From: Porphyromonadaceae bacterium UBA3327
Lineage (GTDB): Bacteria; Bacteroidota; Bacteroidia; Bacteroidales; Muribaculaceae
Length of the DNA: 8,624 nucleotides
Direction of reading: 5' to 3'
Assembly (NCBI GenBank): GCA_002361155.1
Contig: DERZ01000033.1
Span: 1 to 8,624 of the forward strand
Below the pieces are notes generated by a model, which searched no databases, was not told where the DNA came from, and saw only the letters and a program-made list of their open reading frames with translations. Positions 1 to 6,180 of the stretch are shown here, in pieces. The first letter of the stretch is position 1. Each line of letters begins with the position of its first letter. Made by a program: the position numbers and the translations under genes.

Positions 1-27
1 ATTGATATTCTGCGGTTTGTCTTGTTT

Positions 28-43
28 GGACTGATTTCAGCCC
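28..43 (-). terminator. weak hairpin just after the tmRNA 3' end
   Basis: Read on the minus strand, GGGCTG pairs with CAGTCC (one G-U pair) around an AAAT loop, starting 11 nt past the tmRNA 3' end. No U-run follows: the next bases are A-rich. It is therefore a poor intrinsic terminator and could simply be a 3' trailer structure removed during maturation. Nothing else is visible in positions 1-54. Confidence 0.25.
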
Positions 44-54
44 GATGTTACAAG

Positions 55-457
55 TGGAGGTGGAGGGGTTCGAACCCTCGTCCAAAACGCGGACTCAGTG
101 AGCTTTCTACATGCTTAGTCTGTGAGTTGGTTTTTGTGGATGGGCAGGATCACGACGGCCAAACCATCCCTTAGTCCTTTTATCTCGGACCCGCGCCAGG
201 ACTTCACGGATCCTATTTCCGAATTTCTTAGCACCATCTTGTCCAAACGTCTCGGAACGGGGCAATGGGATGATGTCTCGTTCCTCCCACTTTGAGAGGA
301 ATTAAGATAACCTTACTGTACTTCGGGTTACGCAGCGAGAGCGTAATTGTTATTTTCGCCAATTATAGTTCGATGCTCTTGCGATTATAGAGTTTGAACA
401 CCAAAACTCTGCATGCTTACTTACCGCTTCTACACGCTGTCAATACCAGTCACCCCC
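55..457 (-). ncRNA. ssrA: transfer-messenger RNA (tmRNA, ssrA), complete, one-piece
   Basis: tmRNA rescues ribosomes stalled on mRNAs lacking a stop codon: it is charged with alanine, accepts the stalled peptide, and serves as a short mRNA encoding a degradation tag. The tRNA-like ends are clear. The 5' strand GGGGGTG (457-451) pairs with CACCTCC (62-56) as a 7-bp acceptor stem, with A55 as discriminator. The third pair is G-U, the alanyl-tRNA synthetase identity signal. The T arm is GAGGG, TTCGAAC, CCCTC. The 5' part contains the D-like segment GGTATTGACAG. CCA is not encoded (the next bases read CTT), so it must be added after transcription. The tag frame lies at 360-328. The length of about 403 nt without CCA fits one-piece tmRNAs. 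Both ends are inferred from pairing, so either could be off by a base or so. No protein gene overlaps it. Confidence 0.96.
328..360 (-). other. tmRNA tag reading frame, GENNNYALAA plus stop
   Basis: On the minus strand the codons GGC GAA AAT AAC AAT TAC GCT CTC GCT GCG TAA encode G-E-N-N-N-Y-A-L-A-A and a stop. The ALAA end is the usual signal for ClpXP-type proteases, and the NYALAA ending is typical of Bacteroidetes tags. The GGC resume codon is chosen because it gives the standard G-E start after the alanine carried by the tmRNA itself. Confidence 0.92.
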
Positions 458-511
458 GATATTGTCGCGATTTCGCTTTATCCCTCTGGACTTGGCTTTG
501 CGATAGGAGTG

Positions 512-543
512 CAAAATTAAGTAATTTACGTTACTATTCAAAA
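512..543 (-). promoter_or_regulatory. ssrA promoter, Bacteroidetes type
   Basis: Read on the minus strand, TTTTG (543-539) stands 19 nt before TAATTTTG (519-512), an exact match to the Bacteroidetes -7 consensus TAnnTTTG with a -33 TTG. Transcription would begin near 505 and give a 5' leader of about 48 nt, which RNase P would remove at 457. Judged by consensus and spacing only. Confidence 0.65.
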
Positions 544-742
544 TAAGAGCGCCTTATTCCAACATTATTTAGTTAAAATTTATATTATTTAAGATTTGAG
601 TGAATTTCATACGATCTGTCGACCCCTCGGACTATTGTTGCGGTAGTGGGTGAAGAATGCCATAGGACTCCAGGGCAGTTGCATCAAATCAAATTTGTGT
701 AGCTCGTATCAATCAACTCCAATCAACTCCAAGAGATACTCC
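544..742. other. intergenic stretch without a convincing gene
   Basis: This lies between the divergent ssrA promoter and the promoter of the next plus-strand unit. Positions 544-605 are AT-rich, while 610-680 have a more balanced composition. Only very short open frames occur. The most protein-like is a 25-codon minus-strand frame (684-607), too short to call. A 10-bp tandem duplication lies at 711-730. I see no tRNA, transposase remnant or CRISPR-like repeat. Confidence 0.6.
711..730. repeat. two tandem copies of AATCAACTCC
   Basis: The 10-mer AATCAACTCC occurs twice in a row, and the next bases (AA) begin a partial third copy. It lies 13 nt before the TTG box of the following promoter. It could be a replication-slippage product or a paired binding site; nothing in the sequence separates the two. 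Confidence 0.85.
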
Positions 743-772
743 TTGTTGAATCAGTAAAAAGTATTAATTTTG
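743..772 (+). promoter_or_regulatory. promoter for the HExxH protein / TonB receptor unit
   Basis: TTG (743-745), a 19-nt spacer and TAATTTTG (765-772) match the Bacteroidetes -33/-7 consensus. The predicted start near 779 leaves a long 5' UTR of about 178 nt before the ATG at 957. No TAnnTTTG box was found between the two following genes, so this promoter may drive both. Confidence 0.6.
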
Positions 773-784
773 CACATTTTACTA

Positions 785-909
785 AGAGAGTGTTGAGCTT
801 TAGAAAATTTGAATTTTACACGAATTTTATGTTGAAATGTTTTTTAAATTCTTTTTATCCACCCCAAGGGCCTTTCCAGGTGAATGAAATTTAAATTCAA
901 GCACTCTCT
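785..909 (+). repeat. long-range imperfect inverted repeat in the 5' UTR
   Basis: AGAGAGTG (785-792) pairs with CACTCTCT (902-909). The pairing continues with TTGA (793-796) against TCAA (897-900), skipping one G at 901. As an alternative inner stem, TTGAATTT (809-816) can pair with AAATTCAA (893-900). The repeat begins about 6 nt after the predicted transcription start and ends 47 nt before the start codon, so nearly the whole leader could fold as one arm-to-arm structure. The stem is AT-rich and its stability is uncertain. It could also be the end repeats of a decayed small element. Confidence 0.45.
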
Positions 910-956
910 AAAAAACTAGCAACAAAGTTTCGTTGCAAAGGATTTATAATGATAAA

Positions 957-1274
957 ATGAAGATTGTTTACAATAGTGTCATTCCGTTCGGAGGGTTCCT
1001 GGCCATCAATCTCTTCGGAGTGCTGTTTGTCAGGGGGACGGTCCGTGATGTCACTCCCCGGCTGCTGAATCATGAGAGAATCCACACAGCCCAGATGAAG
1101 GAACTCGGATATATCCCGTTCTATATTCTCTATTTTCTGGAATGGCTTTTCCGTCTGATGCAGGGAGGTAATGCATATCGCAACATTTCATTTGAGCGTG
1201 AAGCCTACGGGAACGACATCAATCCCGGATATCTCTCCACCCGCCGCAAGTGGGCCATGTGGAGACATGCGTGA
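957..1274 (+). CDS. small membrane protein with gluzincin-like HExxH motif
   Basis: A 105-residue protein of unknown function. Residues 39-43 read HERIH, the HExxH pattern in which two His bind zinc and the Glu is catalytic in metallopeptidases. About 37 residues later comes FEREAY (79-84), whose Glu80 or Glu82 could be the third ligand, as in gluzincins. Gln46 after the motif (HERIHTAQ) also resembles small HExxHxxQ proteins. Two hydrophobic stretches (about 11-26 and 53-68) suggest one membrane segment on each side of the motif. There is no cleavable signal peptide. ATG 957 is preferred over the in-frame TTG at 933, since it starts directly at the MKIVYNSV segment and needs no rare start; no strong Shine-Dalgarno sequence helps decide. 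The TonB receptor follows 102 nt downstream on the same strand. Peptidase activity is an inference from the motif; a non-catalytic metal-binding or structural role is possible. Confidence 0.8.
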   Translation: MKIVYNSVIPFGGFLAINLFGVLFVRGTVRDVTPRLLNHERIHTAQMKELGYIPFYILYFLEWLFRLMQGGNAYRNISFEREAYGNDINPGYLSTRRKWAMWRHA

Positions 1275-1376
1275 TTTTTCTCTATGCTTTCATAAGGGAA
1301 TACGTGGGCTGTTGCGGATTCGCATCACATGGCGGTTAGTGCGCAATAAAGGGGAGTGCAAGGCGTTTTTTTATTG

Positions 1377-3794
1377 ATGAGAAATATCCGATTGGCATTA
1401 TCTTTGGTTCTGACCGTTTCCGCATCGGTGTTCGCTTTCGGCGACAATGTCAAAATATCAGGCAAGGTCGTAGACAGTGAGGACAAACCGGTGGAATTCG
1501 CGACCGTGCGTGTGGCTAATTCGGCAATAGGCACCAATACCGACCTCAAAGGTATGTACACGCTTTCCGTGGCAGAGAAGGACACGATAGAGATGGTGTA
1601 TAGTTGCATAGGCTTCAAGACCGTTACCCATAAGCTTGTCAGTCCGAAGGGAGACCTTACGCTCAATGTCAGACTGTATCCCCTGGGAGTGGACCTGAGG
1701 GAGCTTGAGGTAGTGGGTTTCCGCAACAATGTCAACGGCATGCAGACCTTCGACACTGAAGCGTTCAAACTGTCGCCCGATGTGTCGGGAGGAAGTGTGG
1801 AAGCCATGATCACCACAATGCCGGGAGTGAACTCCAACAATGAGATGAGTTCGCAGTATTCGGTGCGTGGAGGCTCGTTTGATGAAAACTCCGTATACAT
1901 CAACGGAGTTGAGATCTATAGGCCACAACTTGTACGGAGTGGCCAGCAGGAAGGACTGTCGGTGATCAATCCTCACATGGTAGGCAATCTTAAGTTTTCG
2001 TCCGGGGGATTCCCGGCCCGTTATGCAGACAAAATGTCATCGGCTCTCGACATCACCTATCGCGAGCCGGAAGCGTTCGAGGGAGCCGTGGACCTGAGTC
2101 TTATGGGAGCGTCGCTTACAATCGGGCAGCATTCAGGCAAGTTCTCACAGTTGCACGGCGCTCGACTCAAAAAGAACAATTCATTGCTTTCGAGTCTTGA
2201 TACGCGGGGAGAGTATGACCCGTTGTACTTCGACTATCAGACAAACATCGCATATAAACCCAACGACCGATGGAAGATAGATTTCCTCGGCAATATATCG
2301 CTCAACCACTACAACTTCAAGCCGGCGGACCGGGAAACTACGTTCGGCACATCTTCTGATGCCAAGAGTTTCCGAGTATACTTCGACGGCGAGGAGAAGG
2401 ATAAGTTCGAGACCTATCTCGGAGCTCTCCAGGCTGTGTACCGACACAATAAGGCCACCAGTTTTGCGCTTGGCTTGTCCGCGTTTCTTTCCAATGAACT
2501 TGTAACGTACGATATTTCAGGCGAGTATTGGCTCAACCAGGCCGGTACTTCCGGCTCAGAAAATCAGGATGGAATAGGCGGTGAACTCGGCGTTGGAAAG
2601 TATATGGAGCATTCACGCAACAGGCTGAAGACATCCGTAATACAAGCCTCTTTCAAGGGAACCACCAAGTATCGCGCCAATAATTTCTCTTATGGCGTAG
2701 TCTACCAGCGCGAGAATTTCCGCGACCGCACCAAGGAGTGGGAGTGGCGCGATTCGGCCGGTTACTCTCTTCCCAACCTTGATGACGGCGTGCATCTTGT
2801 CTACAATCTAAGTTCCAGACAGGATGTGGCGATCAACAGGCTTTCCGCCTATATCGAAGATGCGCTCTATCTGAGCAGTTCCAAGGCGTATATGACACTC
2901 AATGCCGGTTTGAGATTTTCCTATAATGATTTCAACCGGGAGTTCCTGTGTTCGCCGCGTGTGAACTTATCCATCAATCCGATGGAGTATGGAAACTGGT
3001 ATTATCGCATAGGTGCCGGACTTTACTATCAGAGTCCTTTCTACAAGGAATACCGAGAGACGGTCACAGATGAGTTCGGCAATGCATCGATACGCCTGAA
3101 CCGGGATATAAAATCCCCAAGGAGTTTCCAGTTCATATTCGGTACAGACTTCACTTTCCGGGCGATGAACCGGCCTTTCAAGCTTACCGGCGAGATTTAT
3201 TACAAGAATCTGGCCAATCTCATAAGCTATGAGTACGACAACCTGAAAATCAACTACTCAGGGCGGAACGATTCGAAAGGATACACGATGGGCCTCGACC
3301 TCAAACTATTCGGGCAGTTCGTGGAGGGCAGCGACTCATGGATCAGTTTTTCGCTGATGCACACTCAGCAGACGCTCGATGGCAAGAAAGTACCGCTTCC
3401 GAGCGACCAGCGTTATTCCATAAGCCTCTATTTCACAGACTATCTTCCGAAGTTCCCGCGCCTGAGATTCAGTCTCCGAGGAGTTCTTGCCGACGGACTG
3501 ACCATGACAGCGCCGCATACGAGCCGTACCGTCTCTTACTTCCGTGCGCCGGCCTACAAGCGTTTGGACATAGGAGTCAGCTGGACATTTATCGGCTATC
3601 CAGGTGAAAAAAAGAGGGGAGGCTTCTGGGGTAAATTCAGAACCATAGTGCTTGGTCTTGACGCATTCAATCTGCTTGACATCACTAACGTCAGCAGCTA
3701 CTACTGGGTAACCGACGTCAACAATATCCGCTATGCTGTCCCCAACTACCTTACCCGCCGCCAGTTCAATTTAAACCTCAGGCTCGAATTCTGA
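1377..3794 (+). CDS. TonB-dependent outer-membrane receptor, orphan (no SusD)
   Basis: A gated outer-membrane beta-barrel importer powered by TonB-ExbBD; the substrate is unknown. The 805 residues read in order: a signal peptide (MRNIRLALSLVL..., probable cleavage after VFA at residue 20); a carboxypeptidase-regulatory-like domain (about 25-104, with ISGKVVD, PVEFATV, T-x-L-K-G-x-Y and a C-I-G-F-K segment); a plug domain (about 110-230, containing YSVRGGSFDEN and VYINGVEIYRP); then a 22-strand-type barrel ending in Leu-Glu-Phe, the terminal aromatic of BAM substrates. ATG 1377 is chosen over the in-frame GTG at 1356 because it puts Arg residues directly before the hydrophobic core. About 800 residues is short next to SusC proteins (around 1000), and no SusD lipoprotein gene is adjacent, so a glycan role is not implied. 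It is probably co-transcribed with the HExxH protein upstream. No terminator is evident after it. Family is sure; substrate is open. Confidence 0.93.
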   Translation: MRNIRLALSLVLTVSASVFAFGDNVKISGKVVDSEDKPVEFATVRVANSAIGTNTDLKGMYTLSVAEKDTIEMVYSCIGFKTVTHKLVSPKGDLTLNVRLYPLGVDLRELEVVGFRNNVNGMQTFDTEAFKLSPDVSGGSVEAMITTMPGVNSNNEMSSQYSVRGGSFDENSVYINGVEIYRPQLVRSGQQEGLSVINPHMVGNLKFSSGGFPARYADKMSSALDITYREPEAFEGAVDLSLMGASLTIGQHSGKFSQLHGARLKKNNSLLSSLDTRGEYDPLYFDYQTNIAYKPNDRWKIDFLGNISLNHYNFKPADRETTFGTSSDAKSFRVYFDGEEKDKFETYLGALQAVYRHNKATSFALGLSAFLSNELVTYDISGEYWLNQAGTSGSENQDGIGGELGVGKYMEHSRNRLKTSVIQASFKGTTKYRANNFSYGVVYQRENFRDRTKEWEWRDSAGYSLPNLDDGVHLVYNLSSRQDVAINRLSAYIEDALYLSSSKAYMTLNAGLRFSYNDFNREFLCSPRVNLSINPMEYGNWYYRIGAGLYYQSPFYKEYRETVTDEFGNASIRLNRDIKSPRSFQFIFGTDFTFRAMNRPFKLTGEIYYKNLANLISYEYDNLKINYSGRNDSKGYTMGLDLKLFGQFVEGSDSWISFSLMHTQQTLDGKKVPLPSDQRYSISLYFTDYLPKFPRLRFSLRGVLADGLTMTAPHTSRTVSYFRAPAYKRLDIGVSWTFIGYPGEKKRGGFWGKFRTIVLGLDAFNLLDITNVSSYYWVTDVNNIRYAVPNYLTRRQFNLNLRLEF

Positions 3795-3809
3795 AGTCCG
3801 CTTACCCTA

Positions 3810-3840
3810 TTGACTTGTACAATATCCTGCGCTAATTTTG
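3810..3840 (+). promoter_or_regulatory. upstream promoter of aguAB
   Basis: TTG (3810-3812), 20 nt, then TAATTTTG (3833-3840), giving a predicted start near 3847. The -7 box is flanked by GCGC on both sides. Just downstream AGGTT (3871-3875) and AACCT (3880-3884) form a short inverted repeat around TATT that could be a weak hairpin or operator. The box begins only 16 nt after the receptor stop codon. Confidence 0.5.
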
Positions 3841-3926
3841 CGCGGTTTGCAATGTCTGGCAGTAAGAGCGAGGTTTATTAACCTTATGGACATTTTGTAC
3901 TTCAGCAGTGGATTCTGTTGCGCGAT

Positions 3927-3957
3927 TTGCAGGGATAAGAAATAATTGCTAAATTTG
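3927..3957 (+). promoter_or_regulatory. proximal promoter of aguAB
   Basis: TTG (3927-3929), 20 nt, then TAAATTTG (3950-3957), an exact TAnnTTTG match. Transcription would start near 3964, leaving a 5' UTR of about 36 nt before the ATG at 4000. This UTR contains AGGGGAG (3981-3987), a Shine-Dalgarno-like run that is slightly far from the start (12 nt). With the box at 3833-3840 it makes a tandem pair. Confidence 0.55.
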
Positions 3958-3999
3958 TCTCTGATAATGTTCTTCCAACAAGGGGAGTAGTTTTTTACA

Positions 4000-5016
4000 A
4001 TGATTGAGACAAGATTTATAGCCGAATGGGAGAGTTGTTCGCATGTGTTGCTGGCTCTTCCTGATGAGTCGACCGACTGGGATTATGTGCTGCCCGAAGC
4101 ACAGGAGCAGTTCGTGAGGCTGATTCGCACTTTGACAGACAACGGGGAGCATTGTATCGTGCTTTGCCATGACCGTGCCGGGGCCGAGTCACTGTTATGC
4201 GACTGTAACAGTGATTTGCTGATGATTGTGGAAGCACCTTATAACGACACATGGACGCGTGACTACGGCCCGATAACCGTGATCAGAGGAGAACGGACGC
4301 GCAGTCTCGACTTCGGATTCAACGGCTGGGGACTTAAATTTGCAGCCGATAAAGATAATCTCGTCAACCTTTTTCTACATGACAATCTTGTTCTTGACCC
4401 TGAAAGATACCGAAATGTCAGGGATTTCATACTCGAAGGAGGTTCTGTCGAGACTGACGGACAAGGCACGTTGCTCACTACAAGCCGCTGTCTGCTGTCC
4501 CCGAACCGCAATGGCGGAAAGAGTAAGAAGGAGATAGGGGAGAGGCTCCGCGACGTTCTCGGAGTGGAGCATATTCTCTGGCTTGACCATGGTGCACTCG
4601 AGGGGGACGATACGGACTCACATATCGACACGCTGTGCAGAATGGCGCCGGATAATGTCATACTCTTCACCGGATGCCGAAATATGGATGACCCGCAGTT
4701 CGAGGAGTTGCTGAAAATGCGCGCCCAGCTGTCGCTTTTCAGAAACATGGAAGGGGAATCCTACAACCTGGTGGAACTACCGTTGCCGGATCCGATTTTC
4801 GATTCCGAGGGGAACCGGCTGCCAGCCACGTACGCGAATTATCTCGTGACGGAACGAAATCTGTTCATGCCGGTTTATAATCAGCCTGCCAACGACCTTC
4901 TTGCCTGCCAGACAGTCAGGATAGCGTTCCCGAATCATAACATCATTCCGGTAGACTGCCGGACTCTGCTTCTTCAGCACGGTTCGCTTCATTGTTCCAC
5001 GATGCAAATACCATAA
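4000..5016 (+). CDS. aguA: agmatine deiminase
   Basis: Hydrolyses agmatine to N-carbamoylputrescine and ammonia in the cytosol (EC 3.5.3.12), the first step of the arginine-decarboxylase route to putrescine. It belongs to the guanidine-group-modifying superfamily (PAD_porph family). Family landmarks in the 338 residues: NDTWTRDYGP (82-91), a substrate-binding Asp region; EGGS (146-149); DTDSHID (204-210), with probable catalytic His208 and Asp210; and GSLHCST (328-334), with the nucleophile Cys332 six residues from the end. The Cys loop reads QHGSLHC rather than the GGGNIHC of plant and Pseudomonas AguA, a variation I take to be within the family. There is no signal peptide or C-terminal Ig-like domain, which argues against a secreted peptidylarginine deiminase of the Porphyromonas type. 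aguB follows after 3 nt, which strongly supports the agmatine assignment. Confidence 0.93.
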   Translation: MIETRFIAEWESCSHVLLALPDESTDWDYVLPEAQEQFVRLIRTLTDNGEHCIVLCHDRAGAESLLCDCNSDLLMIVEAPYNDTWTRDYGPITVIRGERTRSLDFGFNGWGLKFAADKDNLVNLFLHDNLVLDPERYRNVRDFILEGGSVETDGQGTLLTTSRCLLSPNRNGGKSKKEIGERLRDVLGVEHILWLDHGALEGDDTDSHIDTLCRMAPDNVILFTGCRNMDDPQFEELLKMRAQLSLFRNMEGESYNLVELPLPDPIFDSEGNRLPATYANYLVTERNLFMPVYNQPANDLLACQTVRIAFPNHNIIPVDCRTLLLQHGSLHCSTMQIP

Positions 5017-5019
5017 AAG

Positions 5020-5910
5020 ATGAAACAAATAAAAACAGGAATTGTCCAGCATGCGTTCAGCGAGGATGTCGACACCAACCGTGCCCGCAATATCACCGGC
5101 ATAGAGAATCTGGCCGCAGAAGGTGCACAGCTTGTGGTATTGTCCGAACTTCACGACTCTCTTTACTTCTGTCAGACAGAGGATGTCGACAACTTCAGAT
5201 ATGCCGATGAGATTCCAAGTGAGTTTACTGAAATATATTCGGCGGCCGCCCGCGACAATAATGTGGTCGTGGTTGCGAGCATGTTTGAACGTCGGGCGCC
5301 GGGACTTTACCACAACACCGCTCTTGTGTTTGATCGCGACGGAAGCATCGCAGGTAGGTATCGAAAGATGCATATCCCCGATGACCCCGGCTTTTACGAG
5401 AAATTCTACTTTACACCCGGCGATCTCGGATTTGAGCCGATTGATACATCAGTCGGTCGTCTCGGTGTACTCGTATGCTGGGACCAATGGTATCCCGAGG
5501 CCGCCAGGCTTATGTCGATGCGAGGTGCGGAGATGCTCATCTATCCTACTGCTATCGGGTGGAACCCCGACGATACTGCCGACGAGAAAGAGCGACAGCG
5601 CGAAGCATGGATCACGGTGCAGCGTTCCCATGCCGTGGCGAACGGCATACCGGTGGTCAGCGTGAACCGAAACGGCTTTGAGGAAGATCCGTCGGGACAG
5701 ACGTCGGGCATCGATTTCTGGGGATCGAGTTTTGTGGCCGGACCCCAGGGTGAGGTTTTGTTCATGGCTCCTGACAACGCAAGTTGCGAGCATGTGGTCG
5801 ACATTGACCTTGGTCGGTCGGAGAATGTACGCCAGTGGTGGCCTTTTTTCCGCGATCGCAGAATCGACTATTACGCACCGCTTGCGAACAGGTTTCTCGA
5901 CAAAAAATGA
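5020..5910 (+). CDS. aguB: N-carbamoylputrescine amidohydrolase
   Basis: Cleaves N-carbamoylputrescine to putrescine, CO2 and ammonia (EC 3.5.1.53), completing the pathway begun by AguA. It is a nitrilase-superfamily (C-N hydrolase) enzyme of 296 residues, the usual length. The Glu-Lys-Cys triad is visible: Glu43 in LSELHDS, Lys116 in YRKMHIPDDPGFYEKFYF, and Cys153 in VLVCWDQWYPEAAR. The last two segments, together with YPTAIGW (175-181) and NRNGFE (216-221), are characteristic of the AguB subgroup rather than generic nitrilases or beta-ureidopropionases. The start is the ATG 3 nt after the aguA stop, so the two genes are surely one operon and translation may be coupled. No strong hairpin terminator follows; the downstream gap is almost pure A/T and already contains the next promoter. 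Confidence 0.95.
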   Translation: MKQIKTGIVQHAFSEDVDTNRARNITGIENLAAEGAQLVVLSELHDSLYFCQTEDVDNFRYADEIPSEFTEIYSAAARDNNVVVVASMFERRAPGLYHNTALVFDRDGSIAGRYRKMHIPDDPGFYEKFYFTPGDLGFEPIDTSVGRLGVLVCWDQWYPEAARLMSMRGAEMLIYPTAIGWNPDDTADEKERQREAWITVQRSHAVANGIPVVSVNRNGFEEDPSGQTSGIDFWGSSFVAGPQGEVLFMAPDNASCEHVVDIDLGRSENVRQWWPFFRDRRIDYYAPLANRFLDKK

Positions 5911-5936
5911 AAAATATAAAATATTTTAACAAAATA

Positions 5937-5967
5937 GTGTCATATTAAAAATTTTTTAATATATTTG
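5937..5967 (+). promoter_or_regulatory. promoter of the btuFC unit
   Basis: The -7 box TATATTTG (5960-5967) matches TAnnTTTG. At 20 nt upstream the -33 position reads GTG (5937-5939), one mismatch from TTG. The predicted transcription start, about 5971-5975, coincides with the first bases of the riboswitch aptamer, which supports the call. The spacer and -7 box lie within an AT-only palindrome. Confidence 0.5.
5942..5962. repeat. AT-only perfect palindrome inside the btu promoter
   Basis: ATATTAAAAA (5942-5951) and TTTTTAATAT (5953-5962) are exact reverse complements around a single T. A second palindrome, TAAAATATTTTA, lies at 5917-5928, just after the aguB stop. Together they could act as a weak bidirectional terminator for aguAB, as an easily melted promoter spacer, or as a site for an AT-binding regulator. 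Composition alone makes short AT palindromes common, but a 10-bp arm is longer than expected. Confidence 0.7.
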
Positions 5968-5970
5968 CAG

Positions 5971-6180
5971 TGTCATTGGTGACGAATAGGGGTGTAAGTC
6001 CCCACCAGTCCCGCTACGGTAAGAGGCCGACCGTTGCCGATAGACTCTTTTAAATATATCTTACAGTTTTCCACGAGGATGAGAAAGCATTTGAATGGAA
6101 GTGTGTCTACCGTGTCGACACACGTACGCGATGAGGAAGCGAGAGCGATGTTCCGAGTCGCCAGGCATTCAGAGCCTACA
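5971..6180 (+). promoter_or_regulatory. cobalamin riboswitch (AdoCbl-type aptamer), 3' limit uncertain
   Basis: Binds a cobamide cofactor in the nascent RNA and most likely lowers expression of the transporter genes when cofactor is plentiful. Conserved core elements in order: GGTG (5978-5981), AATAGGG (5985-5991), the hairpin GGGGTGTAAGTCCCC (5989-6003) matching the GGTG-nAA-TCC box, then CCAGTCCCGCTACGGTAAG (6005-6023) matching the consensus CCCGC-AC-GTAA. Distal features include CCAC (6071-6074) and TGGAAG (6096-6101), and a 7-bp inverted repeat GTGTGTC...GACACAC around 6102-6124. The 3' part is unusual: after CGAGTC (6154-6159) the expected CAGGA-ACCTGCC is replaced by CCAGGC...GCCT. TTGGTG (5976-5981) can pair with CGCCAG (6159-6164), two pairs being G-U, which may be the closing helix. 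The call rests on the 5' core plus btuF-btuC downstream; the 3' end is approximate. Confidence 0.85.

Noticed and set aside
711..730. CRISPR-like or other repeat array
   Set aside because: Only two adjacent 10-bp copies with no spacers and no cas genes nearby.
1313..1324. TGCG-GATT-CGCA hairpin between the HExxH gene and the receptor as a terminator
   Set aside because: Only 4 bp of stem and no following T-run; more likely a chance hairpin.
1325..1903. 192-codon open frame on the minus strand
   Set aside because: It lies antisense to the start of the TonB receptor, whose signal peptide and domain motifs are unmistakable. The antisense translation shows no domain and is a codon-bias shadow.
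4000..5016. Secreted peptidylarginine deiminase (virulence-type) instead of agmatine deiminase
   Set aside because: No signal peptide and no C-terminal extra domain; it ends right after the catalytic Cys loop, and aguB follows directly.
4777..5373. 198-codon open frame on the minus strand across the aguA/aguB junction
   Set aside because: Spans two well-identified enzymes in the opposite direction; its translation shows no family motif.
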